Assembly (NCBI GenBank): GCA_946221975.1
Contig: CAMIGT010000049.1
Coordinates: 1-7,752 of the forward strand
Reading direction: 5' to 3'
DNA: 7,752 nt
From: an uncultured Blastococcus sp.
Lineage (GTDB): Bacteria > Actinomycetota > Actinomycetes > Mycobacteriales > Antricoccaceae
A program made the translations under genes and the position numbers. Numbering within the stretch: the first letter of the stretch is position 1; every line of letters starts with the position of its first letter. The notes beneath the pieces are model-generated. The model worked only from the letters and a program-made list of their open reading frames with translations, was not told where the DNA came from and searched no databases. This document shows positions 5,924 through 7,752 of this stretch, one piece after another.

Positions 5924-5942
5924 ACTCACCGAAGGCTAGCCG

Positions 5943-7109
5943 CTACGCCGGCCGCTGCTTCGTCTTGTTCGTCTTGCGCCACCGTCCCTCGTCAGCCTCG
6001 ACGAGACCGAGCAGCTCCAGCACGCTGAGATGCCCGACCACCTCAGGGACCGCGATGGCCGCGACGCGGGCGATGTTCTCGACCGGACTCGCCCGGCGCA
6101 GCGGCACGGCTTCGTAGACCGCGCGCGCTCCGTCGTCAAGCGCGTCGACCTCGTGCACCGGTCCCTGCTCGTGCGGCGCGAGATCGTCGCCGATGCGGCC
6201 AATCGCCTCCAGCACGTGGGCGGCCGACCCGACCGGGATCACCTCGCCCCCGCGCAGCATCGCGAGCGTGCCGGCAGACATCGCCGAGGTCACCGGCCCC
6301 GGCACGGCCATGACCGGTTTGGCGAGATCGCGCGCCCGCGCCGCGGTCGAACGGGCGCCGCTGCGCAGGGCCGCCTCCACCACCAAGGTCGCCGACGTAA
6401 GGCCGGCGATCAGCCGGTTGCGCACCAGGAACCGCTGCCGCATCGGCGCCGAACCCGGCGGCCACTCGCTCACCAACAGCCCGTCGGCAGCGACGCGGTC
6501 CAACAGTGGCTCGTTCGCCTTGGGATACGGCCGATCCAGCCCGCAGGCGAGTACGCCGATCGTGGGTCGCCCGACGCTCAACGCCGCGCGGTGCGCCATC
6601 GCGTCGATCCCGAAGGCTCCCCCGCTGACGATGCACACGCCGCGCTCAGCTACTTCGGCGGCGATCTGGTAGGCGGTCTGGTCGCCGTACGGCGTCGAGG
6701 CCCGGGCGCCGACGACAGCAAGCGAGCGACGCAACAGCTCCGGCAGCCGGCCGCTCCCCCGCACCCACAGCGACAGCGGCGGCACGCAGTCACAGTCGCC
6801 GTCCGCGGCGACCTGGGCCATCGGCCACACCGCGTCCTCGGGCCACTCGTCATCGCCGGGCACGACCAACCGCAGCCCCGCCCGGGCAGCGGCGTGCAGG
6901 TCGCGCTGCGACATATCCTCACCGGCCCGCCCGCCGACCGCGCGCTGCAGCGTCGCAGGCCCGTCGCCGGCGTACAGCTGCGCCGCGACCTCGATCGCGC
7001 CTTCGGCGGCGACGTACGCCCATAGTGCCCGGTTGCCGGGCTCGCACGCGCGACTCAGCCACGCGTACGCCGCAAGCTCGGACCCGTCGCCCACCGGCCG
7101 GTTGCCCAT
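5943..7109 (-). CDS. dprA: DNA-processing protein DprA
   Basis: The product is a 388-residue cytoplasmic protein that binds incoming single-stranded DNA, shields it and loads RecA in naturally transformable bacteria; orthologues also persist where competence is unproven. After an N-terminal helical region (about 8-85) comes an extended Rossmann fold with AVVGARASTPYGD (131-143), VSGGAFGIDAMAH (161-173), the CGLDRPYP turn (189-196), EWPPGSAPMRQRFLVRNRL (215-233) and AVPGPVTSAMSAGT (268-281). A DprA-type winged-helix domain lies at about 323-378, and the protein ends in a basic tail (KTNKTKQRPA). The ATG at 7109 shares its A with the TGA stop of comM, which implies translational coupling; the GTG directly before it at 7112 is an alternative. 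AGGTGG lies four bases before the ATG, within comM. The frame is open further upstream, but only as a shadow of comM. Confidence 0.94.
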   Translation of the reverse strand: MGNRPVGDGSELAAYAWLSRACEPGNRALWAYVAAEGAIEVAAQLYAGDGPATLQRAVGGRAGEDMSQRDLHAAARAGLRLVVPGDDEWPEDAVWPMAQVAADGDCDCVPPLSLWVRGSGRLPELLRRSLAVVGARASTPYGDQTAYQIAAEVAERGVCIVSGGAFGIDAMAHRAALSVGRPTIGVLACGLDRPYPKANEPLLDRVAADGLLVSEWPPGSAPMRQRFLVRNRLIAGLTSATLVVEAALRSGARSTAARARDLAKPVMAVPGPVTSAMSAGTLAMLRGGEVIPVGSAAHVLEAIGRIGDDLAPHEQGPVHEVDALDDGARAVYEAVPLRRASPVENIARVAAIAVPEVVGHLSVLELLGLVEADEGRWRKTNKTKQRPA

Positions 7110-7752
7110 CACGCCACCTGCCCGATGCTGCGCTGGCGAAATCCCAACGCCTCGGCAACGTCGCTGCTCGACGGCTCGCCGCGCCCGGCGAGGTCGGCGA
7201 TCGTCCACGCGACCCGCAACACCCGGTCGTAGCCGCGCCCCGAGATCGCGCCGACGTCGTACGCCCGCTCCACCAGCTGGAGGGACGTGCCGCTCGGCTG
7301 CCAGCGGGCCTGCATGAACTTGCCAGAGACCTCGCCGTTGAGCCGGCCGTCCCACCGATACTGCGCGCGCTCACGCGCCTCGCGCACCCGTGCCGCAACG
7401 ACAGCGCTGGTCTCCTCGACGGCGGCGTGGTTGAGCAGCTGCGACCGGGTCGGCGGCGCGAGCTCGATCGCCAGGTCGATCCGGTCGAGCAGCGGGCCGG
7501 AGAGCCGTCCGAGATAGCGGCGCCGCACGATCGAGCTGCACACGCACGCGGCGGCACCACCCGCGCTCGCACAGGGGCATGGGTTCGCGGCCATCACCAG
7601 CTGGAAGCGGGCTGGGAACGTGAACGCCCCGATCGAGCGATGGATGGTGATGGTGCCCGCCTCGAGCGGCTGCCGGAGCTGGTCGAGCACGCGTTGTGCG
7701 AACTCCGGCGCCTCGTCCAGGAACAGCACCCCGCGGTGGGCGCGACTGGCCG
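7109..7752 (-). CDS. comM: ComM / YifB-type AAA+ Mg-chelatase-like helicase, C-terminal part
   Basis: Only the last 214 or so codons are inside the window; the remaining N-terminal portion, including the Lon-like domain and Walker A site, lies beyond the right edge. The reading frame continues upstream of an internal GTG at 7729 with ASRAHRG, so that GTG is not the start. Visible parts in order are Walker B in GVLFLDEAPEF, the segment RVLDQLRQPLEAG, sensor 1 with VMAANPCPC, a Cys cluster (CPCA...ACVCS) probably binding zinc, the RYLGRLSGPLLDRIDL arginine-finger region, and a helical Mg_chelatase_C-type domain containing RVLRVAWTIADLAG. ComM is a hexameric helicase that promotes branch migration during integration of transforming DNA. 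It is the first gene in the visible cluster and overlaps dprA by one base. Confidence 0.92.
   Translation of the reverse strand, partial: ASRAHRGVLFLDEAPEFAQRVLDQLRQPLEAGTITIHRSIGAFTFPARFQLVMAANPCPCASAGGAAACVCSSIVRRRYLGRLSGPLLDRIDLAIELAPPTRSQLLNHAAVEETSAVVAARVREARERAQYRWDGRLNGEVSGKFMQARWQPSGTSLQLVERAYDVGAISGRGYDRVLRVAWTIADLAGRGEPSSSDVAEALGFRQRSIGQVA

Noticed and set aside
7110..7355. Upstream extension of dprA to 470 residues
   Set aside because: The extra residues overlap comM out of frame and are Arg-rich. The start coupled to the comM stop gives the usual DprA length.
1..7752. CRISPR array, tRNA, insertion sequence or toxin-antitoxin pair
   Set aside because: No spaced repeat array, cloverleaf, transposase or paired small toxin and antitoxin genes could be seen on either strand. 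The only tandem array (1-62) has no spacers.

Overview
This is a high-G+C stretch of chromosome from an actinomycete. It carries an F420-type luciferase-like oxidoreductase, a DUF1206 membrane protein, a DUF222/HNH protein of the 13E12 type, GTG starts and short gene gaps. From memory, the gene order matches the block next to rpsB in Mycobacterium tuberculosis: Rv2891 (M23 protein), Rv2893 (oxidoreductase), xerC, viuB, dprA (Rv2896c) and the comM-like gene (Rv2897c). I cannot name a genus from the sequence alone.

Layout from left to right. Bases 1-168 are non-coding. They hold a 21-bp tandem repeat cut by the window edge, a perfect 17-bp palindrome and a perfect actinobacterial DnaA-box match. 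An exported M23-family protein (169-681, +) follows and runs tail to tail into an F420-type oxidoreductase (688-1545, -). A 55-residue two-helix membrane protein (1582-1749, -) lies just upstream of the oxidoreductase in the same direction. A divergent control region (1750-1846) leads to a six-helix DUF1206 membrane protein (1847-2671, +). That gene converges on a DUF222/HNH nuclease-like gene (2690-4339, -), whose leader has a G8 tract and a perfect inverted repeat.

The right half is a minus-strand cluster read from right to left: comM (C-terminal part only), dprA (sharing one base with comM), an MmcQ/YjbR-family gene and xerC. ComM and DprA act on incoming single-stranded DNA during transformation or recombination, and XerC resolves chromosome dimers, so the cluster's theme is DNA processing. 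The DUF222/HNH, DUF1206 and small membrane-protein genes look like accessory additions between the oxidoreductase and xerC of the conserved order.

I see no CRISPR array, tRNA, rRNA, insertion sequence or clear new defence system. The points most worth a second look are the iteron-like repeats beside a DnaA box, the M23 protein that lacks both usual catalytic histidines, the control region of the HNH gene, the hairpin beside the ribosome-binding site of the MmcQ/YjbR gene, and the unannotated small membrane protein.
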